Shown here: positions 1 through 12,080 of the stretch, piece after piece | Numbering within the stretch: position 1 is the first letter of the stretch | How the letters are laid out: each line of letters opens with the position of its first letter | NCBI GenBank assembly: GCA_007922195.1 | Contig: ML682024.1 | Coordinates: 8,842,579-8,906,578 of the forward strand | Direction of reading: 5' to 3' | DNA length: 64,000 nucleotides | From: Podocnemis expansa | Taxonomy: Eukaryota > Chordata > Testudines > Podocnemididae | Notes under the pieces: generated by a model | Seen by the model: only the letters and a program-made list of their open reading frames with translations | Databases searched by the model: none | What the model was told of the DNA's origin: nothing | Position numbers and translations under genes: made by a program

Positions 1-155
1 TCTTCAGACACTTTGAAGATGGGAGAACTTAAGGAACAGGAGGATTTTCACCCATGAAAGCTCATGCGATCAATAAATTTGTTAGGCTTTAAGCACCATA
101 GGACTCTTTGCTTGTTTTGCTGAACTAGACTAACATGGCTATCCCTTTGGATCTT
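1..155. repeat. Turtle-type interspersed repeat (foldback family)
   Basis: It contains the ATGAAAGCTCATG and CTAGACTAACATGGCTA segments that recur at 32365-32460, 36395-36470, 49455-49580 and 63544-63645. Confidence 0.6.
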
Positions 156-412
156 TTCTGTCACTTTACTTTGTCATTAATAAGAACTGTGACTCACCCT
201 GTAGTGTCCAGCCTATCCACTGTGACCTCTGGGGACAGAATGAGAGTAACACATTATCACTTGGTTGTAAAGGAAGATACCGCATTGAACGCACATTATA
301 TTCCCTGGGCTCCTGCCTCTTCCCTACTGAGCTGGAATCATCCATGGCCAGCACTTGGCACAATGGATCCTGATCCCCACTGGGGTTGCTAAATTTAATG
401 TTTTATAGTTTT

Positions 413-3400
413 TTATATAATATTAAGGAGCCAGCGCCCATTAAAGGCAAAGGAACACATTCCAAAAAGAGCTTTCACCTGGATGTGTCTTTTCAATGGA
501 GGACGGGAAGTGGTAACACTTTGACTCAGAGCCGCAAGACCTGGCAGTGCAGGACTGGGTATTGCAGGCAAAGGGTGGACAAAGGAAACTCCGGGACTCA
601 GATGCACAAGCCCTGGGACCCCAAGAACTCTTTCTCTCATTTACATTTATCCCATGCAGTTTGTTGGTCTAACACTTGACCAGACAGTCTGATCTGGGAT
701 CTGCCCATCCCTCAGCAGTTAACATATTTGGCCCTGGCCCACATATTTCTGTCTCAGGTGCAGGTGACCCCAGTAGTCCCCAAACTCTCCAAAAGCTCTT
801 ACAGAGATTACTGTAAATAGCATTGCTGGTGTCATGCTGGTTTTGTTCCCTGTGTGGAGTAATAAGAACAGAGTTATTAGTAATGGTGCATGCGCTCTGT
901 TTTCAGAGATCTAGTTGTGAGTAGGTTTCTTTCTATGAGCTCTGCAAGTGGAGGGTGCAGGAGGCAGGCAGGAAACATACACTGTGAAGGGTGGGGGCAG
1001 ACTCCTGGTACTGAGGGTCTGTGTGTCATGTCCCCCTGACTGGGCAGGACAGTAACAGAGCCTGGACCTGCCTCTAGTCTTCACAAGAGCCTTTCCCTTT
1101 TCATTCTCAAACATGCTCAGTCTGCTCCTGCTGAGCTTGATGGCAACAGGCTGCTTGGGCAAACCCCTTCCTTAAGTGCCTCCTTGTAACCCCCAGATCC
1201 CATCCCAACCAGAATGTGGAAATGAAACAGGAGAGGGAACAGTCTTCTCCTACCTTTGACCCCTTTGTACAGAAACAACTGGAAGGAAGTGAGACACCGT
1301 GACCAGAGGTGTGGACATGAGCCATTGTGATTAGAGAGAGAGAGAAAGAAACAATTACATGGCCCCAGTTCGTCATTGTTTTGACACAGAGCCTCATAGC
1401 CCTGCCTATTGATCCCATTTGTCACTCTCACTGTCTGCCCCTCTAAGCAGTGTCCCCAATTCTCTTAATTTTAATGCCCATCTCAGAGCATAGTATTTTC
1501 TATGTAAAGTCCCAGGTCTGAGAGTCAGGGCATTCAGTGATACTCTCAGCTGTCATTAGGAAAAAAAGGAAATGTATAGCCCTCATGAAGAAAAAATGCC
1601 TGGAAATGTGACTTGAGCTACACCCTCAAATAGGTGAATACAAAGACTATTTTAATGACTTGTTGGAAATGCCTTGTTTTTTAAGCCAATCTTGAGATTG
1701 TAGGTGGTAACTTGAGTGTTTTGAAAGCTTGGGGCTGGTGATGCTGTGAGGGCAGGTCTGCAGGGCAAAGCTGTGTCCATAGGTCTGTTTTTAGGGTTGT
1801 TAGGTCCTGACTCAGGACAGCACTTCATCTCCTCCTTGATCTTTCTTCCCAGCCAGCCTCCCATTCCCAGATACACTGGGTACAGAGTATCTAACAGCTT
1901 ATCTTTGCCATGTCTGCTTGTACACCTGATAACACTGCTCAGCATCGTTGTCATACTTACTTTTCTTCCCCAGAAAATACAGCACCACAGCCAGCACCAG
2001 GACGACAACAGGGATTGTAATTCCCAACATCAGCTTTAGATCCAGCCCTAGGAAAGAACTGCAATGTAAATGTTCTCCTCAAAAACCCAGTGGTATGTCC
2101 CTATTGATGGAGCTAGCTGAGTCCCATGGTAAGTCACCCCACGTGTTCTCATGAATATTTCTAAGGAGCTCACTCACGGTTATCTGCAGAGTGACATTAT
2201 TGACTGTTCTTTGTGAATAAAATTTGCTGATGGTTTTCCACAGTTTTTAAAATCCAAACACAGTTTAACTGAAATCAGAATCTCTCCCCAAAACAGTTGA
2301 AGTTCAAGGACATTCTTAGTCATTCAACAGACCTAGGAAGATTGTGGAATCTCCATCACTGGAAGTTTTTGAGAGCAGTTTAGAAAAACACCTATCAGGG
2401 ATGGTTTTATAGGGGTACTTGATCCTGCCATGAGTGCAGGGAACTGCACTTGATCACCTCTCATTGTTCCTTCCAGTTTCTATGGCTATGTCCACACGCA
2501 CATGGTTAAATCAATTTTACTTATATTGATTTAATAAAATTGATATAAAAACCATTAAATCAATATAAGTTAAATAGATTTAACAGGTCCACACCAAAAA
2601 AACTCCCAAATCGAAATAGTATGTCCAGACACAGGGCTTGTTATTTCGATTCAGGAAAGGGACAACATGGGAGAAGTGACAACATGGCCCCCTCACTGGG
2701 CCATGCTCCCACCCAATATATAGAAAAAGGAAAGCACCTGGGAAGGAGAAGGACAAAAAGTGTTAAACTGATTTAACAGTTAAATCAAAATAACATGTCC
2801 ACATTGTGTTATTTCAAAATAACAATTTTGATTTAACCATCATATTGATATAATACTAGGTTTTATTATATCAATATAACTTTCCTTATATCAAAATGAG
2901 GGAGCTCCTCATTTCGAAATAAGGGAACGTCATGTGGACCCACCATTTTTTAAATCAAAATAACCAGCGTTATTTCGATTTAAACTGTGTGTGTGCTTCT
3001 ATGAAAAATAATTGTGAAATGAAAGAAAACATATTGTTTTGAGTTGAAAGTTTTGTTTCATTTTAGTTTTCGAAATCCAGATGTGGAGGGGAAAAAGTCC
3101 TTTTAAAATGAATAAAAGTGAAGCTATCTGTGCTTCTGACACACATTTTTGTCTCAGTTTGGACCTGAAAACCCAAAATGAAAGCAACTGCTAAGTCAAA
3201 ATAAGGCTAAAGGAAAATTGTAGTTGTGTTTCATAATTATATTTTCATGAAAAGACCACAATTTTTCACACCAAGTTTTGAAAGAAAGGGTTTGGGTTTT
3301 GTTCACAATTTTTGTTCAGAATTTTTTATAGAAATAAAATTGGGTTTTCCCTCATCTTTAAGTGCGAGTTTCTCAAGGCAGAGAACCCCTCTGTGAAACA

Positions 3401-6400
3401 TCACAATTTGGGACAGCGTTCAGATACAAGCTTAACTTTAAACAGTCTTTTTAGTTTCATCAGTGTGATTTAAACAGGTGCTTAAAATTAAGCACAAACA
3501 CAGGTGCTGTCTGAACAAAGTTGGACTTGAGAACATGTTTGAGAGGTTACCTGAGTCTGGGATCTGAACCGTATGTAGAAACACATGCAGTGCCATTTGA
3601 AAAATACCCAATGGCACAGTTTTCTGCAGAAATGCTGTTTCCTCAGAATCAAAACACTTTGACAAGGTGCTTCGATGTTTTGTAATCAAAATGTTGCTGT
3701 ATTTCTGTTCCATTAAGAATCTGAAATTTTGACTTTTCATCCTGATTCTGGATGAAACTAAACTGTGAAAGATCAGAATTTCTCACGGGACAGAAATGCC
3801 ATGTTTCCATGGTTCTTGAGAAACAGCTAACATTAGAATGGTTCTGGCAAGAGTCACTAGATGGAGCTGTTATAGTCGAGTGAGTGGAGAAGGAGGAAAT
3901 CACTCCCTAAATGCCAGTTTAGCAGAGGTTGTCAGTGGACTCCAAATGAGTCTTGCCCCACAAAAGGATTTGGGATCCCACTTTGAAAGAGCCATTTTCC
4001 TGCCCTGCAAACATGGTGCCGAGCTAAACAGTGCTGCTTAAAGCCTGGAAGAGCACTGCCTTAGATGTGCCTGTCACCCTACTGTGTTTTTGTGTGTTTC
4101 CTCCATATCTATTGTCATGCTGGTCACATTAAGAACAGGGATTACCAGGACTCACATTCCCCTAAATCATGGCCCCATAATAAAGAAATGTTTCACAGTC
4201 ATTTACCTTGGGAGGTGGAATCCCTGATGCCATCTCTGCTGGAGTCCTCACCTAAGCAATAAACATGTAAGAGATAGAGCCTATCATTGCCCTTCTCTAG
4301 GCCCGTACATTGCCATAGTACAACTACACAGTGGCCAATAATTGGTTAAAGCCTGGAAGAACAGCAGAAAGAATGTGCCACCTTGGATGAGCCTGTCATC
4401 CAACTGTGTTATTGTGCGTTTCTTTTATCCATCTCGTGGCAATCATACTCAGCCTGGGATTTCCCAGCCCAGAACTTACATTCCCCTAAATCAAGGGTCA
4501 GCAGCTATGTTTCCCAGCCCCTCCTCCCTAGCCCCTCAACCCTGTCAGCAGCCCCCTCTGAGGGGAGCAGGGAGTGGCCACCGTCTAAAACTTCAGCAAT
4601 GGCCAGAGCTGGCTGGGGCATCTCCCCCACATGCTGCTGAAAGAAGCCCAGAGCAGCTTCTTTCTGCGTTGTCTCTGGAGAACCCTATTCCAGCTACCTC
4701 TAAGAGGAGTTGCTCCTGCTGGCTTCTTTTAGCTGAGGTGGGGTATGCCAGACATGCTGTGGAGAGCAGCCACACAGAGTGGCCCTTCTCCATAGTGTGT
4801 CTGGGGATGGGTCTCCAGGTATGCTGCAGAAAGGGACCTCTCCAACTGGCTTCATTTTGGGGCATGCCTGGAAACGGGTTCTCCTGGTATGCCACAGAGA
4901 GGAACTGCGTGGAGCAGCTTTTGATAGCAGGAATGGAAATTTCCGTGGCACAACAAGGCACCGCATGATATTCAGAGTGGGCTCCTGTGATGCAGTTGGC
5001 ATGTGTGCCAGAGGTTACTGACTCATGCCCTAAATCAGGGGTCTCAAACACCTGCCTCGTGGGCTGCATGCAGCCCTTAAAGCTATTTCCTGCAGCCCAC
5101 AGCGACACTATTGTTAACAGTATTTGCAATATTGTTGTATGAAAAGGTTTCAGTGGTGCAGCCCTCAGGCTAATGTACTAGTCCTCATATGGCCCTCTAC
5201 TATCCTCATGCAGCCCTTGTGGTGATTTGAGTTTGAGACCCCTGCAATGGTCCCAGAATAAAGAAACACCTCACTATCATTTACCTTTGGAGGTGGAATC
5301 CCTGACACCATCTCTGCTGGAGTCCTCACCTAGGCAATAAACACATAACAGATCAAAATCTGCCGTAGCCATTCTCCAGGTCCATACACTGCCCTAGCAC
5401 AACTAGACAATGGGCAGTAACTGGCCAGTGGCAGTATGGCTGAAATGGAGCTGGGATTTGAGCCAACAGTGTGATGTAGTTATGAAAAGGGCTAACAGTG
5501 CATGTAAGCCATGAGTGGTCATTGTCTTGCTCTGCTCATCCATGGAAAGGCCTCAGCTGGAGTACAGGGCCTAGATCAGGGTGTTGCACATTAGGAAAGA
5601 TGTTGACAAAGAGGGAAGAGTCCAGAGGAGAGCAACAAAAATGGTCAAAGGTTTAGAGAACTGGCTCAGAGGAAATGTTAAAAAGGTGGGTGTGTTAAGT
5701 TTTGGGAAAAGAAGCCTGACAGGAGATCTGAGAACCATCTCCACATACATTCAGGGCTGTTATAGAGGGTGGTGATCAAGTGTTCCCAGTGCCAGCTGAT
5801 GGTGGGAGAAGAACGAATGAGCTCACCCTGCTGCAAGGGAGGTTTAGGTGACACAGCAGGAAAAAATGTCTAGTGACAAGGACAGTTGAGCTCCGGAACA
5901 GCTTCCGACAGAGGTTGTTGAATCCCCTCACTGGAGGTTATTAAGGGCAGGCTGGCAAACCCCCTGTCAGGCACTGTCTGGGATTACTTTATTCTGCCTC
6001 TGCATAGGGGGCTGGACATTTTGGCATCTATGAGCCTGGCATTTCTATGAGGTCTCCATCCCCCACCTGCCGTGGCTGGGCCATCTGAGCTGAGATGGGT
6101 GAAAGACAAGGTGTCTAGCAGGGGCAGTTACTTGTGGCAAATATTGAACAAAGACGTTTTGTTAGAAATCTTTCGTTTCAGATTTTGAAAATTAATGAAC
6201 CTCAGCATTTAGATTGTCAGGGCTTGCTGTATAATTATTGTTCTGTGACATTGAAATGCTGGGTGTACACACACACACACACACACACACACAGGTCTTA
6301 CTGGTGATTCTGAAGGTCTGGGTAGGGCTGAGCTGGGATCTGGTCACCCGGTTGTCACTGTCCTTGATCTCATAACCACAGGAATAATTCCCTGTGCTGC

Positions 6401-8790
6401 CTCTGGATACCACATGGTCATAGAAGTAGGTGAGTTTCCCCAATAAGCCCTTCTGGGATGAAACCTCCTCCCCGTCCTTACAGAAGGTGATGCGGGTGGC
6501 TGGGGTCTGAAAGAGCACGGAGCACTGGAGCTGCACAGAGACTTCCTGCTCGGTGGATGACTGGCTCAGGTAGAGGGTGGGGGCATGGAGATCACCTGGA
6601 AAGGAAAGTGGGTTTCACAGCTATCAATGGGGTGTTGGAGGTGCCCAGCACTGTCAGTGGGGCAGGAGGTAAACTGTGGTTGGGTCTGTGCCACATCTCA
6701 GTTGGAAGCTCTAATTCCAGTCCAGCTGGGCAGATGAGGGGATGAGCTCTCTGTGATGACATGAAAAGTTATTACTTGGGATCATCTGGGCTGCAGAAGA
6801 GCCTAGAGGTTCTGTTGGGTGGGGATCCCATTGTCTGGTCCTGGGCATGACCTAGAATATGGGGCATCAGTGCAGGTATCCTATTGACCCAGCTGGGAAG
6901 TACAGCTGGGAAAGAGGTGAGAGGCTGGGAGCTGGTGCCAAGACAAGGTAGATTCCTAGGGGTCAAAGCCGTGGCATTCTCTCTTTCCCAGGGCTTGTGC
7001 CCCAGGGCCAGGACAGGCCATGGATGTGTCTCTCTCCCATGTCACACAGGCCTTAAATCAGAGCAGGCCAGAGACGCAGCAGGGCAAGGACGATTCGACT
7101 GGGAGACTGGCGTGCCCAGCTCAACTCCCACACGTCCTCATCCGCTTTCCTACAATATTGCTGCTGACACTGCACTGAGTGAGGTGCAGCCCAAGGACAG
7201 CCTGAAGAGGGAAGGGTAAATGCCTGAGGGAGATTGAGGACAGACAGAATGACAAACTTACCAGGAGCTGAACAGATCTCCTGTCTGGTGGGACTCAGCA
7301 CTGGGGGCAGAAAGGAGACATGTAATTAGTGCTGAGCTAGAATCTCCCCATCTGGGAGAAGCCATGACTGATGGGGTCTTTGCTTCCCCCATGAGTATGT
7401 GCCATCATTACAGCCCCACCTATTCTATCAAGAATGTTCCCATCTGCTCCATGTAGCTGTGTTATGCACTATGCAAAGCCCTGGGCCCTGGGTTCCCTCT
7501 AAGTCCCAGATCCTGACCCCTGCTGAAAACAGATCTGGGGCTGGATCCAACTGTATAACTCAGGCCTGACACTGTAACGTGTCTGATCCCAAGCTCCAGA
7601 CCAAGCATGCCCAAATTCTGGGGGAATCCAGAACTGGATCCCAGCTCGGATCCCAGCTCAACGTCCCTGGCCCATTGGTAATGGGGAGCCCTTTGGCTGG
7701 ACCCCAATAATCCCCCAATCTCCAATGGCAACAGCCCTGCCCACTTTCTGCCGACAGACTGAGCTACTATCTCATGAGCATCAGAGCCCAGCCCTTCATG
7801 ATCCTGTTGGATATAGCTAAATGCAAGGTCACGTCTCGCAACAAGGAATAGCAGCCAGACCTGCAGGCTGGGGCCAGGAAGGCTGGGACCCAGGAAAGGC
7901 TTTAGGGACCCAGAGGACAAGCAAGTTCACATGAGCTCCCAGGGGGAGGCTGGGGCAACAGGGATGATGCAGTCCTGGGTTATCTAATGAGGGGGAGCAG
8001 TGACTAGGAGCAGGGAGAGAATGACCCCCTGTGTGTGGTCTTGGTGAGGCCAATACTGGACCTTGTGACTAGTTCTAGGTGCCCCAATTTAAAGGATGTT
8101 GGGAAAATGAATATAGTGCAAAGCAGAGCCAGAAATACACTTTGATGGCTGGATAAGATACTTCACAGTGCGAGGCTGGAGGAGCTTCCTGTGTGTAGCT
8201 GGTCACAGTGCCAAAGCCCCTTCATGGGCAGAAAGCTCCACATGCTAAGGGGCTCTTCAGTGCGGCAGGGACAGGCAGGACAAGACCCAAAGACTAGAGG
8301 CTGACTCTGGAGAATTGCAGTGAGAAAGGAAGTGGCAGCTTCTCCCTGTGTGGGGAGATAACTACTGGCCCAGGCTCCCCAGGGGAGCAGGGAAGACAAA
8401 TCCAGGCCAGGGTCTTTCTAGGAAATGCTTTAGTTAAACACAAATTGCTGGGCTCAGTGCAAGGGCTCTGGGTGATGGTCTCTGCTCTAGGCTATCAGGG
8501 TGTCAGGCTGTGTGGGCTAATCATGGTCTTAAGCTCTGTGAAGCTGTGGCTGTAACTCTGGCCTGTCTGTCTGCTGGCACCAACCTCTTCATCCTCATCA
8601 CTGGATGTTGGCCCTGTGCTGGTTTGGGATAGTCCCACTCCCTCAACAGCACAACCCTCTGCCACTGAAGGTGATTTGCCAACAGCTTGTGCCAGGGACT
8701 GCTCTTGGTTCTGTTTCCTCTCAATCCCCAAAATTATACCAGGGTTCCTAGATACTCACCAGGCAGCAAGAGGCATAGAGACAGGATCAT
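413..8790 (-). CDS. Gene A: single-Ig-domain leukocyte-receptor-like membrane protein
   Basis: Eight exons can be joined with an open frame: 8790-8760 (signal peptide start, MILSLCLLLP), 7300-7262, 6595-6302 (Ig domain), 5329-5285 (stalk), 4251-4207 (second, duplicated stalk), 2047-1961 (membrane segment), 1278-1254 and 554-413 (tail and stop TAA). Introns have GT and AG ends. Junctions are phase 1 except the last, which is phase 2. The protein would be 220 residues with one stalk or 235 with both. The Ig domain has two canonical cysteines and the motif ITFCKDGEE followed by GNYSCGYE. The membrane segment is uncharged and ends in GKK. The tail has no tyrosine, so no ITIM. The layout matches CHIR/LILR/OSCAR-type receptors, which act on leukocyte surfaces. 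The ligand cannot be inferred. The gene is a paralogue of gene C. The exon model is an inference from splice signals and from conservation between the copies; no transcript evidence is available. Confidence 0.68.
1961..2047 (-). CDS. Gene A transmembrane exon
   Basis: The acceptor is TTCTTTCCTAG and the donor is GTAAGT. The exon is 87 nt in phase 1-1. It encodes about 20 hydrophobic residues (LMLGITIPVVVLVLAVVLYF) followed by LGKK, a typical stop-transfer end. No charged residue lies within the membrane segment, so pairing with an ITAM adaptor through a basic residue is not expected. The gene C equivalent is 53729-53812. Confidence 0.8.
2337..2483 (+). mobile_element. CR1 LINE 3' end
   Basis: The GTGGAATCTCCATCACTGGA block and the rest of the 3' end can be recognised. 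It is absent from copy 2 of the duplication, so it inserted later. It abuts the MITE at 2484. Confidence 0.7.
2484..2999. mobile_element. Palindrome-rich MITE A
   Basis: The left end is GGCTATGTCCACAC. The right end is worn (GTGTGTGTG). TAT flanks both sides. The interior holds TTATTTCGAAAT-type palindromes and many decayed forms. Absent from copy 2. Confidence 0.65.
4207..4251 (-). CDS. Gene A second stalk exon (tandem duplicate)
   Basis: This is a 45-nt, phase 1-1 exon with acceptor TTGCTTAG and donor GTAAATG. It is nearly identical to the stalk exon at 5285-5329 and encodes a hydrophilic Ser/Asp/Arg-rich linker. About 300 bp around it (roughly 4040-4340) is duplicated at roughly 4345-5440, where two hAT elements now interrupt the copy. 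Either exon, or both, could be spliced in without changing frame. Confidence 0.6.
4492..5027. mobile_element. hAT-type element
   Basis: It is flanked by the 8-bp duplication CCCTAAAT (4484-4491 and 5028-5035). The ends are loosely inverted (CAAGGGTCAG and CTGACTCATG). It carries a 208-codon open frame with no recognisable domain. Confidence 0.7.
5036..5244. mobile_element. hAT MITE
   Basis: Terminal inverted repeats CAGGGGTCTCAAAC and GTTTGAGACCCCTG. It starts directly after the right target duplication of the preceding element. Its own 8-bp duplication is not evident. Confidence 0.7.
5285..5329 (-). CDS. Gene A stalk exon
   Basis: The exon is 45 nt with acceptor TTGCCTAG and donor GTAAATG, phase 1 at both ends. 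It encodes a hydrophilic linker (EDSSRDGVRDSTSK) between the Ig domain and the membrane segment. Exons of the same length and phase occur in gene C (56086-56130) and gene B (38966-39010), which supports it as a real exon. Confidence 0.68.
5560..6055 (+). mobile_element. CR1 LINE 3' end (shared by both duplication copies)
   Basis: It has the degenerate CR1 motif chain of AAGAGGGAAGAGTCCAGAGG, then CTCACTGGAGG, then GGGCTGGAC. The same element is at 56300-56815 in copy 2, so it predates the duplication. Confidence 0.75.
6266..6293. repeat. (CA)n microsatellite beside the Ig donor
   Basis: About 14 CA units. On the gene strand this is a (TG)n run starting within ten bases of the Ig exon donor. 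A shorter run occupies the same place in gene C (57043-57060). Confidence 0.9.
6302..6595 (-). CDS. Gene A Ig-domain exon (294 nt)
   Basis: The acceptor is CAG at 6598-6596 and the donor is GTAAGA from 6301. The exon is 98 codons in phase 1-1. It reads from GDLHAPTLYL to TFRIT and includes the first cysteine (QLQCSV), the FCKDGEE turn, a basic GKLTY strand and the second cysteine in NYSCGYE. It aligns codon for codon with the gene B exon at 37630 and, apart from a three-codon gap, with the gene C exon at 57073. A (TG)n run lies a few bases inside the intron. Confidence 0.85.
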
Positions 8791-9855
8791 TGGGGCACCA
8801 GAGGAAACCAGTCAGGATGGACACAATGCAATGGCTTCTGCTCTTGATAGAAGGGACAATCTACTGTCGTTCTCTGCTCCGTCCTGCCCTCTCTGATCTG
8901 GAATGTGCTTGGACTGGACACCCCCAGCCACCAGGCATTTCAATCTGTTCTCTCTGTCTCTCAGGGCTCAGACTGTAAGGACCCTTTCCCCACTTGGAGT
9001 TTCCTCTGGCTCCTCAGGGCTGGGTTGCAAATCCGGAAGCTGTTGCTGCTCTAAGTTCTCATCAGGGTTTTATGGTTGAGGTAGCAGGGACACTACGGCT
9101 CCTTTCTGCTCCGCCATGTCATGTCCCCACATCCGATCATTGCTGCTCCCCATTTCCTGTCCCTTGCACACCTGCATCGGCCACAGCATTTATATTTAGG
9201 GCTGGAAGCCTGCAAATCAAAGACGCATCTAATACGTCAATAAAAACCCTCCCCTGATTTAATTACAGAGGACTCAGTGAAGCCCACCCTACTAAAAACG
9301 AGCCTGGCCTGGCTGGAGAGTTTAACAAAAATCAAACCTAGTTCATCCACAGTTCTTGAAGTGCTTTCTGCAGCAGGGAAACAGAGGCACAGGAAGGTGG
9401 GAACCTGAATGGCCATAGATTACCTAAAAAGGAAGTGGCACAACTAGGATTCCTGATTCCAGGCCAATGCTCAACCCACTAGGACACACTGCCTTTCTTT
9501 TCACCAGGGGCCAGTGTAATAAAGATATTTAGTCACCAAGTGATGCAGCCAGACACCTAGTGGGATTCTCTAGAGCTCCTATGTGGGCCAGGCACCTGAC
9601 TGCTGTTGGAAGCCAGTGAGAATGAGGCTCTTCAATCTCTTGGATACTTTTTCAATCATTTGAGGCATCTGTCTACATCACTGGCTCCTAAATCTGGCTC
9701 CAGTTCCTGAAAGACCTGGAGCCACTGAGAAAAAGCAGCTCCTGCTCTGTGCAGAACAAGGCAGGGTGGCCCCAAAGTCATCTGCCTTCACATGTGAGCC
9801 ATGCCCTACTGGGAGTTCACCCAGCAGAACAATGACTATAGCTTTGTGTCCCTTG

Positions 9856-10082
9856 CAATGTTCCCTCTAATTTTTCATAGGCTGTGTCCACAAAAACATT
9901 TCTTTCCTGCAAATTTTCAGAACCAGTGACCAAATTTGTGCACACTCCAGTGAATGTGGTCAAACTTGTGAGCGCATGGAAGCAACATTGCTAATGGTTT
10001 TGGGCCCACTTTATTTTGTTGTGTCCACAGTTTCACCACGTGTGTGCACTGCACACATGTGCACAGCTTAGAGGAAACATTG
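9856..10082. mobile_element. hAT MITE (CAATGTTCCCTCTAA family)
   Basis: Inverted ends CAATGTTCCCTCTAA and TTAGAGGAAACATTG. Perfect 8-bp duplication GTCCCTTG at 9848-9855 and 10083-10090. Same family as 50164-50566. Absent from copy 2 of the duplication. Confidence 0.9.
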
Positions 10083-10090
10083 GTCCCTTG

Positions 10091-12080
10091 TGGCCACACA
10101 TGGCTGACACTGTGGAGGCAGCATGGTCCAGTCCCCAAGCATTAGGAGAGTCGACTCTATCCACTTTGTCAGTCTTTCCTGGGGGTGCTTGGGGCAGTCA
10201 GTCCCTTCATATATCACCCTGCGCAATGGGCTCTCAGGTCAAATTCTGACAGTGCTATGTCAGAGCTGAGCCGACAGCTCAGGACTCTGTGACTTGGGGT
10301 TATTCACCCAAAGCTTCCACGCACCCTCCCTATCTGGTTCTTCCCTCCTCTCTTGCTGGGCACAGGCTGAGTCTTGGGAGCCTGTTCTCAGCAGATGCCA
10401 GACAAGTTCCAATAAGAAATGAGGCCCCAGTTTCTTGCTGGGCAGGTGATTAACCCCAGGACACACCCACCAGGACAGGGGAGATTTTCCATCACCGACA
10501 GCTTCAGAGCCAGGCTGGAGGCCTTCCTGGGGGCTGCTTTAGTCTCAGATAAGCCATAGGGCTCAATGCAGGGGACTGGGGGGGGGTGTCCTCTGGGCTG
10601 TCCAGGAGATCAGACTGGCCAAGCTAATGGTCCCTTCTGGCCCAAAACCAAGACATAGGGGCTGTTTGTGTCCCAGAGGGGAGAGCCTGACTGGAGTGGG
10701 CCCAAAAAATACAGGGTAAGCATCTGAGACACAAGCTGGGAAACAGGCTGCAGGGGTGTCATTGGTCTCACAATGTCACACCCCTGCTGCTCCTGGACCC
10801 TGGCTGAATCCTGCCTCCTTCCTCAAGCCCAAACCCAGGGCAACAAGGGCAGAATTAGACCCATCTTTCCTGCCCTGCAGGGGATATTGATGGAGCCAGA
10901 TACTGTGAGACTAGAGAGTGACTGGGTGCTGCTCAGATGAGGGCAGGGAGGGGAGTGTTTGTGCCCTGAACAGCAGCCGCTGCTCCAAGACTCTGTACAG
11001 ACAATCTGGCTGATCTGTGCAGCTGCGCGGATAGGGATCTACAGGACAAGCTGATAGCACCCAGAGCATCTGCAGTCTTCTGCACAGACACCTCTCCCCA
11101 CACCCAGCAGAGCTCTCCCTGGCCTGACACCAGCGAGCAGCCCAGCAGAGTGAGGGGTGTATCACAGTCTGTGATGTGGTATTGAGCAACCTCTCACGCT
11201 GATATTTCTGGCCCAGCTGTTTTCTCTGTGGCTTCTTATCACTGTCTCTTACATTCTCCAGGGGACTGTTGCTGCAGCCCAAGAGCTTGGGGCTGAGCAG
11301 TGTCAGGGTGCAGGAAAGTAAGCGAGTCCCACTGAGCTTAGCTCAAAAGCTGCTGGGCATCTCCTCTTGTGACAGCTCCTGAAAATCATCAAACCATGAG
11401 GCATTTAGAGATTTTCAGGAAAGCAAACCCTATCCACAACCAGAGCCAGGAGCACCCCTGTATGAGGGACCTACTGGATCTACTGGGAGTTGCAAAATAC
11501 CTAAGCACACTGGACTTTTGGTTATTGATGAATTACCTGAGATGCTGGTGCCCAAGAAAAATGAGATTTTCTACTGGAGTCTGCTGACTCGTCAAGGCCA
11601 GGGTCTGTAAAGCATCAGGCCCCCTCAGGTCATGAGGAGCTAATTTCTTATACCAATGGGCTCACCATCATTATCCCCACCCTGGTGTCTGGGGGTATCT
11701 CATTCATGGGGAATAATTGCAATCCCCGATCCCCATCATGAATAGGGTTCAACGGGTTACCTGCACCTGTTGGCGTAGGGTAGACACATGCTGAGCCAGT
11801 CAGTGTAGCGCGCGTGCAGCTACCAGCCTCCCTCCTGCTCTTTCTCCTATGCAAGGCCCCTGCCACCTCCTAGTGTTCAATGAGCTGTGAGAGCTTTTCC
11901 CTTCCAGCAAGAAGGATGCTGTGATACCAGTGCACCTGGGAAAGAATTTCTATTTCAAAGATCAGGAATAACCCTGGAGCTCTTCCCCTCAAATATGCCT
12001 AGCACGTAAAGGTTTCATTAAGTCCTCCTGGTTGCATTGGGAGAGGCTGGGGTTCGAGCTGCAATCTCTGGGATCACAGA
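10091..12080. other. No gene recognised
   Basis: The sequence is partly alignable to the other duplication copy. Only short frames occur, without domains or paired splice signals that I could trust. Confidence 0.5.

Noticed and set aside
210..240. Splice-like exon of about 31 nt after the gene A tail, also near 51030-51070
   Set aside because: The two copies differ by one base, no common frame is open, and the gene already ends upstream.
4342..4968. 208-codon open frame, with a 178-codon frame opposite
   Set aside because: It mostly lies inside the hAT at 4492-5027 and is absent from the other duplication copy.
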